A stretch of DNA of 64,000 bases from Orientallactaga sibirica (taxonomy: Eukaryota; Chordata; Mammalia; Rodentia; Dipodidae), in the NCBI GenBank assembly GCA_036365145.1, contig JAEOAD010000420.1, positions 124,001 through 188,000 of the forward strand. Reading direction: 5' to 3'. This document shows positions 1 through 10,960 of the stretch, in pieces. The notes under the pieces were generated by a model that saw nothing but the letters and a program-made list of their open reading frames with translations, had not been told where the DNA came from and did no database searches. Every line of letters starts with the position of its first letter. Positions within the stretch are counted from its first letter, which is position 1. A program made the position numbers and the translations under genes.

Positions 1-1539
1 GAGCCTGAATTAATCCTAATGGTGAAAATAGTTATCAGATATTTATTCTTAGGTAATGTGAATCCTCCTTAACACAAAAAGAGGTTTTAAACATAGGGGG
101 ATGTCTAGGACTAGGAAACAATAGAGTTAAGAGAAAATAGAACCTTGGTATAAGAAAGTATTCATTCTGAGTTTTATACTGTTTTAGTTACATGCTTACT
201 GGACAAAGGTAAAATTTGAGTGTATTACTAAGGAGGAATTTGAAGAGGTTGGCTATTCCATGGCTGTCACTCTCTTATATCAGGTATATTTTCTCACATT
301 CGTAGAGGATTCATAGTGGCATGATCCACCAAATGGATTCTCCTTCGAACAACTGTTGTTCACACCACAGCCAGAACAATAACAGCTTTTCTGAGTTCTA
401 TTAGTCTTCTTAGAATCACTGAAATTGATGGTGATTTTGTGGTTCTTTGATACAAATACTTAACTATAAGAATAGCAAGAATTTTACTTTTAAAAAATCA
501 GATTCAAAGTTCTTGAATTTTATATTGTATGAAATATAATACTTATAATTTATTCTAAAATTATGGAACCAATATGGGAACTCAGAAGCAAAATAAATCA
601 GTACATGTTATCTAACCATCCAATTTACGTGAAAAACAAAGAAATTTGAATATTGCTCGAATCAGAATCTCCCATGATTACCCACACTAATCTGCTTTAT
701 TGAGTAAAATCAACCTTAACTTTTATTGTTAGATGGATTTAAATGTTAAAAATAAATTAATCCTCTTAGAAAACTAATATTTCAGTAAATCATAATTTGA
801 ACATTATAAATATCAGGAAGATTGTCCTATATATAACTTGTAGTTTTCTTTACAGACATGTTTCTAACCTTCTAAGCTTATACATGGTCCTTGCATTCAC
901 ACTCATAACTCATAATTACTAGTATTCTTTCCCTCAGTGCATTATAATTATTGTATTCATTTTATTATAAATTAAATTTCTATCACTGTTTCTTCCCATG
1001 TCCCTCAGTGAACATAGATAAGTCTTTGACCAGGCATACACTAGATGTGGTGCTGACTGGCTATAGTGTATGTATATTTCACTTTTAAAGTGTAACAAAC
1101 CCTTTCCTCAATTTATTGTTCATGTGATCATCACACAGTAGTACATCACAGTTTAGGTTCTATATACTCATTAACACTTTTTATGCTAGGAAATTAAAAG
1201 TGCTTTCTAATGTCATGGAGGAGAGAGGTTTTCATTTTTATATAAATATGAAATATTTTTACATGTTGTATCAGATATGTCTTTATTTTTTTCATATAGA
1301 TTGTATACTTTCCCCATTCCTTTGTTATCATTGTATTAGCCATTAAACTTATATCCTATGAAACTGAAATATTTTGCTTATCTGGATGGATAAAAAGTAA
1401 TTTAATGGTATTCACATTAAATAAGAAAACATAGAATGTTGTACAATGTCAACAATTACATGCAAGAAAGTTTCACAATACGTAAGGGTATATATAGCTA
1501 GAAGTGATACCTTTTCAAAAATATTTTAAAATTATAAAG
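1..1539. other. AT-rich gene-free DNA
   Basis: No open frame of note, no recognisable SINE, LINE or LTR, and no RNA gene is visible. Base composition is strongly AT-rich. It forms the left flank of the solo LTR that begins at 1546. Confidence 0.6.
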
Positions 1540-1544
1540 AATTA

Positions 1545-2250
1545 CTGCCGGGGACGGCATGCTCCAAAAAGCCTGAGTTGAGACCCTGTGCATCTCTTGA
1601 CATGGATCCAACCCCATGGTCTCCTCTGGCTCATTTAGCTTGGCAAGGACATCTACTTCTTTCAGCCGTACAGCTCATGTTTGTTGCCATGATCTTTCTT
1701 GTTTCTCTCCTTATCTTGGCTTGTTCTTTCTCTTCTGTGAATGATCAACAGGCCAGCCATGACCCCCCAGGAGTTAGACGTACTGCCAGCTTCTGATGAG
1801 GCGATTTTGTGGAATATATTATGCAGGCAATAGGAGATGTGTTCTCAGATCAAACAAAAAATGGAATGGAAAACAATGGGTTTATTACAACAACAATAAA
1901 TGGTGGGAGCCCCCTCAGGCTACTCATGAGGGGCATAGATTTGATCCTAAAAGCTTGCTTCCTCCAGGTGGTCACTATCAGTGTGACCCTAAGAGTGGGA
2001 GAGTGAGACTTAGGATCTGGGACAGGAGAGACTACAGAGGACAATGGGCTGATGAGTTAGGTTTTATTATTTAGCTGTTAGAGATTTGAGACCCTATGAC
2101 TGTTTATCAAAAGATGAGAAAATGCAACCTCAAAACGATTTAATTCAGGCATATGCTCAGCAAATACAACTTGGATGTAATGATTATGTTATGAAGTATT
2201 GCTTGCAGAAAGGAAAAGAAAGACTTACTGAGTTAACTATAATTGAATAA
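1545..2250 (+). pseudogene. Broken LTR-encoded reading frame resembling MMTV Sag
   Basis: Coding-like sequence runs through three frames. The first, from 1545, is open from the very first LTR bases to a TGA at 1794-1796. It encodes a hydrophobic stretch of about 20 residues that would suit a type II membrane anchor. The second, 1796-2074, has a Trp-rich patch with a WW pair and a basic, Arg-rich end. The third, about 2074-2250, opens where the second stops and contains a Cys then LSKDEK, followed by a Gln-rich helix-like stretch ending in LG. In MMTV the sag frame also begins at the LTR edge, encodes a type II membrane glycoprotein that acts as a superantigen on T-cell receptor V-beta regions, and has comparable Trp-Trp and acidic/Lys segments. 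Total length (about 225 codons) is well short of the roughly 320 of Sag. Two frame breaks and no initiator ATG at the edge (CTG instead) make it a fossil. Homology is inference from order and motifs. Confidence 0.5.
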
Positions 2251-2400
2251 TAGGCACCTGTTGTAACCAATCTTTCTCTCACCTTTGCTAACTTGAGGCT
2301 GAACATAGAATCCACATTTAACAAAGAATGAAAAAGAAACCACAAGGAGCTAGTGCCCCATTGTTCAAAAAAGAATTGGTCAAGGTGTTTTTCAAAGGTG

Positions 2401-2597
2401 TTTTTCACAGTTAATGGTTAACAGTGCTTGCTCATAAAGATTGTAAAGGATGGGGTTAACTTTCCTGGAAACATTATGTATTTGTAATTTCAAAGAAGAT
2501 ATTTTTCACAGCTAATGGTTAATAGTGCTTGCTCATAAAGATTGTAAAGGATGGGGTTAACTTTCCTGGAAATATTATGTACTTGTAATTTCAAAGA
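2401..2597 (+). repeat. Two-copy 101-bp tandem repeat in LTR U3
   Basis: Unit 1 starts at 2401 and unit 2 at 2502, with only a few mismatches over about 96 bp. Each unit has one TTCCTGGAA (2462-2470 and 2563-2571), which fits the STAT consensus TTCNNNGAA, preceded by GGGTTAAC. Position just upstream of the polyadenylation signal fits a duplicated U3 enhancer. The enhancer role is inference. Confidence 0.8.
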
Positions 2598-2675
2598 TTA
2601 TGCATACATGTCAAATTTGGACACAGTTTTGTATTTGCCTTTTTCCTTCTGAATCCTATTTCCTTGTATGAGAAA

Positions 2676-2681
2676 AATAAA
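2676..2681 (+). promoter_or_regulatory. LTR polyadenylation signal AATAAA
   Basis: A canonical AATAAA lies about 180 bp from the LTR end, followed by a (GA)n stretch. This is where an LTR R region would end transcripts. Confidence 0.6.
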
Positions 2682-2864
2682 AGACTGAGGTTTTGTGGCA
2701 AGAGGAGAGAGAGAGAGAGAGAGGGAAGTCAAATGGCTCGCTGCTGAAGCCTGACCTGTCAGCTTGTACCAACATGTCCTAAGTCTCGTTATGGCCACTT
2801 CCGTTCATCCCATCTTTGTGGTCTCACCCCTTGTTGATGCTAGGGCTGGACCCCAGCAAATTAA

Positions 2865-3283
2865 ACTCCTGAAAAAAAATGTAACAGAGAAAATTTCAAT
2901 GAGTTTCAGTACATTTCTGGTCTCTCCTGTGTCATCAGTCAATATCAGTATCTTCATTGGAAAGCTTTCTTGCCTGTGATGGCATTTATGTATATTTACC
3001 TAATACTTCAGCAAGGGTTTCAGTCTTTGTAATTCTGGGTTATTTTGCAAAATCTTTACATTTTTTTTAGTAATTGTAATTGATCATCTTTCAAATTTTT
3101 ACTTTGACTTATGAAGCATTTTTAACTTTTAAGTAAATATAGAAGTAATCGTTGCCTGACATGCATTAGGCTTAAGGTTTATCCCCCATACCATGGAAAA
3201 CAAAATACAGACTTCCATGAGTAAGTCTCAAAAACATTCTATCAATTTCACTTTATATTATTTTTTTCTTCAATTTCTCTTTT
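2865..3283. other. Intergenic, no feature seen
   Basis: AT-rich sequence between the solo LTR and a B1 SINE. Nothing recognisable. Confidence 0.5.
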
Positions 3284-3290
3284 TCTTTCT

Positions 3291-3339
<49 letters not shown>

Positions 3340-3397
3340 GTAGGGTCCTACTCTAGTCCTACAATTCACTATGTAGTCTCAGGGTGGCCTTGAACTA
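3284..3397 (-). mobile_element. B1 SINE, 5'-truncated
   Basis: A long T tract (the tail on the other strand) leads into 'ggtagggtcctactctag' and 'gtagtctcagggtggcct', the 3' half of B1 in reverse. The 5' half is missing. Confidence 0.75.
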
Positions 3398-3539
3398 TAT
3401 TAATATCTTTTAATGATAGTTTATACTTTGGCACATGAATTTTTTGAGTGCCTGCTATTAAATGTATTTGCCAACACTCTTGTTTCTTATAAATGATGCC
3501 CTTTTAAAATATTAATTTTAAATTAAATTAAAATTAAAT

Positions 3540-3696
3540 TAAAAGCAGTTAAAGGCACATGTTTGGAAAGCTTGCTACCCTTGGATTTGATTCCCAGTAC
3601 TGGTGTAAAGCTGGATGCACAAAGTGTTGGACACATGTGTCTGGAGTTCATTTGCAGGAGCATGAGGCCCTGGCATGCCAATCTACTTCAATCCAT
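3540..3696 (+). mobile_element. tRNA-derived rodent SINE (jerboa-type)
   Basis: A diverged head is followed by 'ctggatgcacaaag', 'gtctggagttcatttgca' and 'aggccctggcatgcc', in the order seen in the other copies of this family here. Its tail has grown into a CCTT microsatellite. Confidence 0.75.
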
Positions 3697-3815
3697 CCTT
3701 CCTTCCTTCCTTCCTTCCTTCCTTCCTTCCTTCCTTCCTTCCTTCCTTCCTTCCTTCCTTCCTCCTTCCCTCCCTCCCTCCCTCCCTTCCTCCCTTCCTC
3801 CCTTGTTTCCTTTCT
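3690..3815 (+). repeat. (CCTT)n microsatellite
   Basis: A near-perfect CCTT tract of about 75 bp passes into imperfect CCCT/CCTT. It lies at the 3' end of a SINE. Proline/leucine/serine and lysine/glutamate/glycine frames across it are repeat artefacts. Confidence 0.9.
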
Positions 3816-4152
3816 TTCTCTCCCACTCTCAAACATATAAATATGTAAAACAATTTTTCTGAAAGAAAAATAATTTTCCATAACAGTGAGAAGTGCAACT
3901 AATTTTCACATACTGAACACATATTTATAATCCAGTATTATTAATTGCCCAAACTGGTCATTTTAACCTTCTGTATGATTATATTGCTTTTATGTATTTT
4001 AAAATTGTTTTGTTTTTTCTTTTATTAGCCACATTCACCATTCTTATCATATTTTCTAAAATTAGTGATATTGAGCAACAGTGTCTTTCAGAGGGTCTTG
4101 AAGTGAGTGCCACTAAGTAGTTGTTTGTCAATCTTGATAAAAATATGCAAAT

Positions 4153-4344
4153 TAAGGGATATGGATGGGCATGAAGCCCTGGGCTTGATCCACAGTACTG
4201 CATATACCAGAAATGGTGGCACATGCTTGTAATCCCAGCCCTAGGAGGTGGAGAAAGGAGTATCAAAAGTTCAATATTATCCTTAGTTACATAGAGAATC
4301 TGGGGACAGCCTGAGGTATGTAACTTATCTTTAAAAAAAAAAAG
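4153..4344 (+). mobile_element. B4-like SINE
   Basis: An ID-like head ('gcccagggcttgatcc'-type) is followed by a B1-like part ('ggtggcacatgcttgtaatc', 'acatagagaatctgggg') and an A-rich tail. This is the composite ID plus B1 plan of rodent B4 elements. Confidence 0.6.
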
Positions 4345-6373
4345 ATAAAATAAAAATGTAAACTAATGTTAAGTCCTAACTGGAATTGTGATGGAGCTCC
4401 TTATAATTAGTTTAGCTTTCTCTGAACTCTTACTAACATAAAGGTAGATATAACAAAACCCCTTTGACTTAATACAGTCTCAGGAAGAAAATGCAAGCAA
4501 ATGAATGATAAACTTTGATCATTAAATTTCACAAGAAGCAGGAAGATGGCTGCCCACTAATTTTGAAAATATTGTCATTTCACCTTTTTTTATTATCTCT
4601 ACATTTCCAGTTTTCATGCTGACATCCTTTGAGACAGATAGCCAAAGTGAATACCCAATGGGTCTTATTAATAATAATTTTAGTACAGTTGAACTCAAAG
4701 GTAAAGAAGCAATTATTACTGAAAATGCAAGCATCCTAATCAGTGATGACCCTGATGGGACATAAATAATGAAAATATTCCATAATGACATTCCATTTCT
4801 TCCAAAACTTTTTGCACTTTAGGGTAATGAATCCCTTTGAAAAAGTATAATTATTCCCTTTGCCTCAGGGAAAATGCAGGGAGCAGCATCGGAGCACTTC
4901 TTAACTCTGATATTTCTTATGGACTCTCAAGAGAAATATGAACTCATTATAGATAGTTAATGAATCAAAGTACAACTTCATTCTTTTATGCAAAAAAATT
5001 TGCTCATGGGCATTTCACCAGCAGAAAGCATTAAAATGGTCTATTTTTCTTCAAAAATTATGCATATTCATTTTCTTTGTTAACACAAAGAAACTTAGCT
5101 GAGTATTTAGGTTAATCCTCATATAAATGAAATTTAGAACAATAGTTTCAATCTAAACAGCAATTAAGCAAACAAAAATACAGTTATTAATGAAACAGAC
5201 TTAAAATTTTAAGTGTTTTTTATTCATTTATTCATTTGGATTTCACTACTATTTATTGAATGTACATTATTTAATATAAAATTTCAATTAAATTGATAAA
5301 TAATCATAAAGGTATGTGTTTTAACTAGCTTTCTAGAAAAGTAGAAAAATACAGTTAACAGGAAAATATGAATTGTAATAGGTTTACATGCACTGTGATT
5401 ATAAGTAAATTTTATTAGAATCAGTATTGTAAGTGCATCTTTGATGTTAAGGTTTTCTGTTAAAAAACAATAATCAGAGAATACAACAATCAAATACAGT
5501 TAAATCAAGATATGTGGAAAAACTACATGAAAAGCCCATCAAAGTAGAAAAGGGATTGATTGAAAGATGCAGGGATTCAGTGGAAGGAGTACAAGGGTGA
5601 GGGGGCATGAGAAGGTAATGGGAAGAGATTTTAATCAAAATATATTATGAGCTTATACAAGTACCACCTTAACATATAATTCAATAGCTGACAGAGCTAG
5701 TGAATTTATTTTAAAAGTTATCACTTTTTCATATATTCATTCTGTCTTTTTGTAGTAATAGGTGAATAATTTAGGTGAATAATTTCATGAAAATATATAT
5801 CATGAAATTTAACGTGTACTTGATGTGTACTTACTCCAGGTCACAGTCTCATTTATTGCCTAGACATCATCCATAAAATGTAATATATGCATTACTTTAT
5901 AAGGCATTCAAAACAATAAGGTAAAAATATGTATATAGGATGAAGCAAGGTTGCTGGTTCATGGAAAACTCTTTAGAGATTTCATGTACTTGATAAACAC
6001 AGACATTATATTTATAATAAACCAGGCCACTGCAATCCCTATAGAGGAAGTCTTTATTAATATAGGTATCTATACCTCTAATGTCACCTTCAAAATATAT
6101 ATTTCTGTTTGTTACTCTTTGGAAAATAATTACAATTATAAATAATACTTTAATAGAAACTGATTCCATTCTAAGAAATATTGAAAACTGATGGAGAATA
6201 GTGTGGGTGAGATCAAAATATGTTGATTCCTGTGCATGTAAGAAATGACTATTGGATAAATGTCATGAAAACTCATCTGACTATAGTTGTCATAAGTATC
6301 GAATAATCCTGGGAATGTAAAATAATATTGGGTATTAAGCCCAAATCCTGTAGAGATTATTTAAAAAGTCACA
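4345..6373. other. Gene-free AT-rich stretch
   Basis: About 2 kb with no recognisable gene or repeat. Short frames of 60-90 codons here have no family resemblance and are rich in Ile, Lys and Asn, as expected of AT-rich noise. Confidence 0.55.
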
Positions 6374-6532
6374 CAGAAGAGATGACTGAGTGGTGAAGGT
6401 GCTTGCCTGCAAAACCAAAACACCCAGGTTTAATTCCCTAGTACCCATGTAAAGCCAGAATCGCAAAGTTGAACATGTGTCTGGAGTTCCTTTCCAGTAG
6501 TTGGAGTCCCTTATGTACCTATCTTTCTTTTT
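6374..6532 (+). mobile_element. tRNA-derived rodent SINE
   Basis: The head 'agagatgactgagtggtgaa' is followed by 'gcttgcctgcaaaac', 'cccatgtaaagccaga' and 'gtctggagttcctttc'. The tail has been replaced by the T-rich start of the next element. Confidence 0.75.
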
Positions 6533-6990
6533 TTTTATTAATTTATTTTTTATTTATATTATTCTAATTTTACATTCATAATGGTAACTCCATTATCCTC
6601 CTCCCTGTCCTCCCTCTTCCAAAGGGACCCTCATCAATGGGGAATGTGGGTCATTCATTGTGGGGGAAGTCAAGAGTTATGGGGGACAGCCAATCACACC
6701 TCAACAAGGCCCCAGCTGAAACCATAGAGTAATGCAGGGGAAGGGCAAGAGTACAGCATTCTTGGTGATCATGGCGGCAGAAAAAGGCTGAAGGAGATAA
6801 ACACAGAGAACATCCAACTCCTACTAAGCCAGATATCCACATACACAGAGGCTCCCAAAACCTCATAACTGAAATAAAATAAAATGATCCCAATGTGGCT
6901 CAGGGAAATTCACGGAAGAGGGGGCAGAAAGAATGTTAGAGTGACAAGTTGGGGCATTATGCATAGAGACTTGGCCTATCCTCCATCTCG
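6533..6990 (-). mobile_element. Non-autonomous L1-mobilised element with 5' inversion
   Basis: Two arms of one repeat lie head to head. From 6533 to about 6691 is the 3' tail in reverse, with the T-rich tail outermost. From about 6692 to 6990 is the upstream part of the same repeat in forward orientation. The intact order is seen at 12440-12842 and 15281-15600. On the minus strand this reads as an inverted 5' segment joined to a sense 3' segment ending in poly(A), the classic twin-priming product of L1 reverse transcription. The forward arm carries ATCATGGCGGCAG near its start. No coding potential is seen. Confidence 0.7.
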
Positions 6991-7682
6991 CTTTCTAAAG
7001 AAAAAAAGAATCATTTTATGGGTTATACCATTTGTTTTGGAAATGCATGCATGCATGTATGTATATATGTATTACAGTACCTTCAGCTTTATTGACAATA
7101 CACTTATGGTATGTTAAAAATAATTAAAGTGTGTAATGCATTCAAATGTCCCTTAAAAAAGAAGTCGACCATTAATACATTAATACATGTTAAGTGGGGT
7201 TAATATAGATTACTTCTAGAGAAAACCTAATTGGGAGAGCAAATTTTTTGGATATATTCTTTCTTCTGTGATAGTATTTAAAACAAATTATCAAGAATAA
7301 TTTTTTAAAAAATAATAAAGTTATGACAAATAGAACTGAGCTGGATGTTTTGTATCTGCTGGCTAATATTCAGAGTGCCAGAAGGAACTTTACAGGCCGT
7401 TTTGGGGATAAAAGGTGTCAATTGTCTTACCTAGCTGTCAAAAATGAAAAAGTAAATAAGTAACACCTTCACTATATTAAGTGAGTATGTGATAACATAG
7501 AATCTGTGTCTTCTGTATTTGTATATGTATTATATCATGGTATTTGATGCATAACAGTGAATGTATTCCTCTGAAACTTTATGAAAGCAATATGCTCATT
7601 TAAACTTGAAATTTAAATTCACCAGTATTGGCATTAGAATTATGTTGTATGAATCTTATTGTTTGATACTAGTATAATGCCC
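6991..7682. other. Intergenic, no feature seen
   Basis: AT-rich sequence with a short run of ATGC/ATGT repeats near 7043-7070. No gene or repeat family recognised. Confidence 0.5.
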
Positions 7683-8004
7683 TGATGATTAATCTTGATT
7701 GTCAAATTGACAGGTTCTAGGCTCTATGCATATCTATAAAAGAGTTTGTAGATTAGGTTAAGTGAAATTAGAAGATCCATCATAACTATGGGCAGTTTCC
7801 ATCCCAATGGATGAGGAAAAGGAGAGAAATGGCTAAGTACCAGCATTCACCATTCTCTGATTCTGGAATGGAATGAAAATGACTAGCTGTTTCATGCTCC
7901 TGATCCCTGCCATGATGAACTCCAAACTGTAAGCTGAAATTAACCTTTCTTAAATTTCATCTTGTCAGGTATTTTTCACAGCAATTAGAAAGATAACTAA
8001 TACA
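7683..8004 (+). mobile_element. MaLR-type LTR (diverged)
   Basis: The segment starts TGATGATTAATC and ends ACTAATACA. The end reads 'aaactgtaagctgaaatta...cttgtcaggtatttttcacagcaattag', the polyadenylation-side pattern typical of mammalian MaLR-like LTRs in rodents. No target duplication survives. Confidence 0.6.
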
Positions 8005-8330
8005 GAAGCAATATCTAAAGATTGGACCATTGCTGAGATAAACCTTACCATGTACTTCATAGGCCTTTGGAACTGGTATGTAGGTAGTGTGTGGAGGAGT
8101 TTCAAACCTTGGGCTGGAAAAAACATAAAAATGCTCTCAATAGAGTTTAATGCATCATTCTGGTGGGTATTTGGAAGACCAGAATAAAGTTCCACAGGAG
8201 GATAAAGATTCCAGAGGAGGATAAGTATTCTACAGGAACTATGTTCCAGAGGATAAGGATTCCAGAGGTGGATAAAGATTCTATAGGAGGAGTTCCCTGC
8301 AGAGACAGAGTGTAGGCAGGCTTGCCAGTC
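8005..8330 (+). mobile_element. Probable MaLR internal sequence
   Basis: It follows the LTR directly and includes 'ggcctttggaactggtatgt' and 'accttgggctgg', phrases I associate with non-coding MaLR internal regions. It includes the minisatellite at 8189-8294. Family call is inference. Confidence 0.4.
8189..8294 (+). repeat. Imperfect 18-bp minisatellite
   Basis: About six degenerate copies of a unit close to GATTCCAGAGGAGGATAA, with lengths drifting from 15 to 20 bp. The repetitive Tyr/Leu/Trp frame on the minus strand is a product of this repeat. Confidence 0.7.
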
Positions 8331-8501
8331 TGGAGTGAGTAGGCGGGACTTCTGTTTCTGGGCTCCTCCCACCTTCCTTGTCTGGGTTCCCTCTGCAAGT
8401 CAACTCTATGATTATATGAACATGAAGCCAAACATACAGACAATACTGGAGGGACTACTCCACAAAGAAGATCAAACAACCAATATTAAGAACCAACATG
8501 A

Positions 8502-8729
8502 GGGCTGGAGAGATGGCTTAGAGGTTAAGCGCTTGCCTGTGAAGCCTAAGGACCCCGGTTCAAGGCTCGATTCTCCAGGACCCACATAAGCCAGATGGAC
8601 AAGGGGGCACACACATCTGGAGTTCCTTTGCAGTGGCTAGAGGCCCTGGCGTGCCTATTCTTTCTCTGTACCTGCCTATTTCTGATCTTTCTCTCTCTCT
8701 CAAATAAATAAATAAAATATTTTTTAAAA
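8502..8729 (+). mobile_element. Full-length tRNA-derived SINE with 14-bp TSD
   Basis: An intact copy: head 'ggctggagagatggctta', body 'ccagatggacaaggggg', then (CT)n and an AATAAA tail. The 14-bp duplication AAGAACCAACATGA flanks it at 8488-8501 and 8730-8743. Its A- and B-box-like regions point to tRNA-type promoter origin. It is inserted into the L1 upstream of ORF2. Confidence 0.9.
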
Positions 8730-8825
8730 AAGAACCAACATGAATAAGATCACAATAACCAAACGAGACAAGGCTCAAAATAGTACAAAACACAAGAAAG
8801 CACCAAACAACATAAAACACCTCAT

Positions 8826-9620
8826 CATGGCAGAGATTAATTCAAACCTCACAGTAGTAACCTTAAATATGAGTGGTCTTAACTCACCCATCAAAAACAC
8901 AAGCAAACAGGGTAGATCCGCTGTCTTCAGGAAACTCACTTCACCAGTAAAGATCAACACCTCCTCAGGGTGAATGGTTGGAAAATGATATCACAAGCAA
9001 ATGGAAATTTAAAAAGCAGGTGTTGTTATATTAATATCTGTTAAAATAGAGTTCAAAGCAAAAGTAATCAAAAAAGGACAAAGAAGGCCACTTCCTACTC
9101 ATCAAGGGAATGACCCAACATGAGTACATCACAATCATCAATCTAAATGTGCCATAAACAGGTGCACCACAGTTTATAAAACAAAATATACTAGACAATA
9201 AAAGAGAAATAAACATGAACACTATCATAGTTGGAGATTTCAATACTGCATTATCATCAATAGACAGATCATCCAAGCAGAAAATCACCAGGGAAATAAT
9301 AGAGCTCAACAACATCATAGATCAACTAGACCTAAAAGATATCTATAGATTTTCCCACCCTTTCTAAAGAATATGCATTCTTCTCAGCAGCCCATGGAAC
9401 CTTTTTCCAAAATTGACCATATATTAGGCAATAAATCATGCCTTCATAAAGTCAGGAAAATTGAAGTAATTTCCTGTATCATGTCAGATCACAAGGCTTT
9501 AAAGCGAGAAATTAACAACAAGACACTAATCAAGAATTCCACCAGTTCCTGAGGACAAAACCACACACTTTTAAACAATGAATGGGTTGTGGAAGAAATT
9601 GAAAAAGAAATTGTAAAATT
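8826..9620 (+). pseudogene. L1 ORF2 endonuclease region, broken
   Basis: The start has the VVTLNMSGLNSPIK pattern of the L1 apurinic-type endonuclease N-terminus. Further on, 'VGDFNT' and 'IDRSSKQKI' type segments are readable near 9230-9290, and the region near 9480 corresponds to the SDH-bearing C-terminal part. Frames shift several times and stops intervene, so no endonuclease could be made. Confidence 0.8.
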
Positions 9621-10134
9621 CCTTGAATAAATGATAATGAAAAGAAGACCTACCAAAACTTATGGGACACAATGAAGGCAGTCATAAGGGGAAAATTCAT
9701 AGCTCTAAATTTCATCATTACAAAGACAGAGAGATTCGAAATCAATAACTTGACTGTACACCTAAAGGCATTGGAAAAACAAGAATCTAACCAAAAAAGC
9801 TCCAGACAGAAAGAAATAATTAAGAACAGAAAACAACTTAAAAAAAAATCAATGAAATGAAGAACTGGTTCTTTGAAAATATAAGAAAGATTGACAAACT
9901 CTTGGCCAATTTGATCAAGCCAAAAAAAGAGAAGTCTCTAACAAAATCAGAAATGAAAAAGGAAATATCAGAATGGACATCAATGGAATTGGAAGAATCA
10001 TCAGGGCATGCTTCTAAAACCTCTACTCCACAAAGTTAAATAATCTAAAAGAAATGGATTAATTCCTAGACATATACCACCTACCAAAATTAAACTCAGA
10101 GCAGATTAATCTCCCAAACAAACCTATCTCATCC

Positions 10135-10960
10135 ATGGAGATTGAAAATGTAATCAAAACCCTCACCAAAAAGAAGAGTCCAGGAGCAGATGGCTTTTCA
10201 GGTGAATTCTACCAAATCTTCATTGAAGAACTGAAACCAATTTTTCTCAAGCTATTCTGCACAGTCAGAGACCAGGGAATCCTCTTCAACTCCTTTTATG
10301 AAGCTAGCATCACCCTCATACCAAAACCACGCAGAGATGCAACAAGGAAGGAACACCATAGGCCTATATTCCTAATTAACTTAGATGCAAAGGTCCTGAA
10401 CAAAACCCTTGCAAAGAGAATAAGAATTATCCACCTTGATCAAGTAGGGTTCATCCCAGGGATGCAGGGATGGTTTAACATATGGAAATCAGTCAATATA
10501 ATGCACCACATAAATAATCTGAACCATCAGAACCACAGGATCATCTCAATTGATGTAGAGAAGGCCTTTGACAAAATGCAACACCACTTCACGATCAGAA
10601 CACTGGAAAGAATAGGCATGGAGGGTTTATATCTCAACACAATAAAGGCTATATATTAAGTTCCTAAAGCCCAAATAGTACTTAATCGGGAGAAACTCAA
10701 GGAGTTTCCACTGAGGTCAGGAACAATACAGGGTGCTCTTCAACATAATTCTAGAAGTACTAGCCTGAGCAATAATACAGGAGAAAGAAATAAAAAGGAT
10801 ACAAATTGGAAAGGAAGAAGCCAAGTTAGCCCAATTTGCAAATAACATGATCATATATATAAGTGACCCAAAAGTCTCCATCTCAAAACTTCTAAAGGTG
10901 ATAAATTCCTTCAGAAAAGTGGCAGGATACAAAATAAATGCTTCCCAAATCAGTAACTTT
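10135..10960 (+). pseudogene. L1 ORF2 reverse transcriptase region, catalytically dead
   Basis: An open stretch (10135-10659) shows the L1 reverse transcriptase N-terminal pattern: [13 protein letters not shown], then [26 protein letters not shown] and [14 protein letters not shown], the last containing a catalytic Asp. The frame then breaks. In the following block the metal-binding F/YADD box reads F-A-N-N: both Asp codons are Asn (AAT AAC at 10841-10846, within 'caatttgcaaataacatg'). That substitution alone would abolish activity. Confidence 0.85.

Larger units (their letters stand above)
1546..2858 (+). mobile_element. MMTV-like betaretroviral solo LTR
   Basis: The element starts TGCCGGGG and ends CCCCAGCA, so it has the TG...CA termini of a retroviral LTR. 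It is flanked by AATTAC (1540-1545) and AATTAA (2859-2864), a 5/6 match that fits the 6-bp target duplication of class II (betaretrovirus-like) proviruses. The length is 1313 bp, unusually long and close to the LTR of mouse mammary tumour virus (about 1.3 kb). A polyadenylation signal lies at 2676-2681 and a tandemly duplicated U3 segment at 2401-2597. The first 700 bp hold a broken reading frame open from the first LTR base. No second LTR or gag/pol/env sequence is visible in the window, so this is read as a solo LTR. Seen: termini, flanking repeat, signal. Inferred: the MMTV-like class. Confidence 0.7.

Noticed and set aside
3559..3881. Pro/Ser/Leu- and Lys/Glu/Gly-rich frames of 70-100 codons on both strands
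   Set aside because: Direct translations of the (CCTT)n microsatellite.
7965..8372. 135-codon minus-strand open frame
   Set aside because: Most of it translates the 18-bp minisatellite and the LTR-internal region. The periodic Leu/Tyr/Trp pattern is a repeat artefact.
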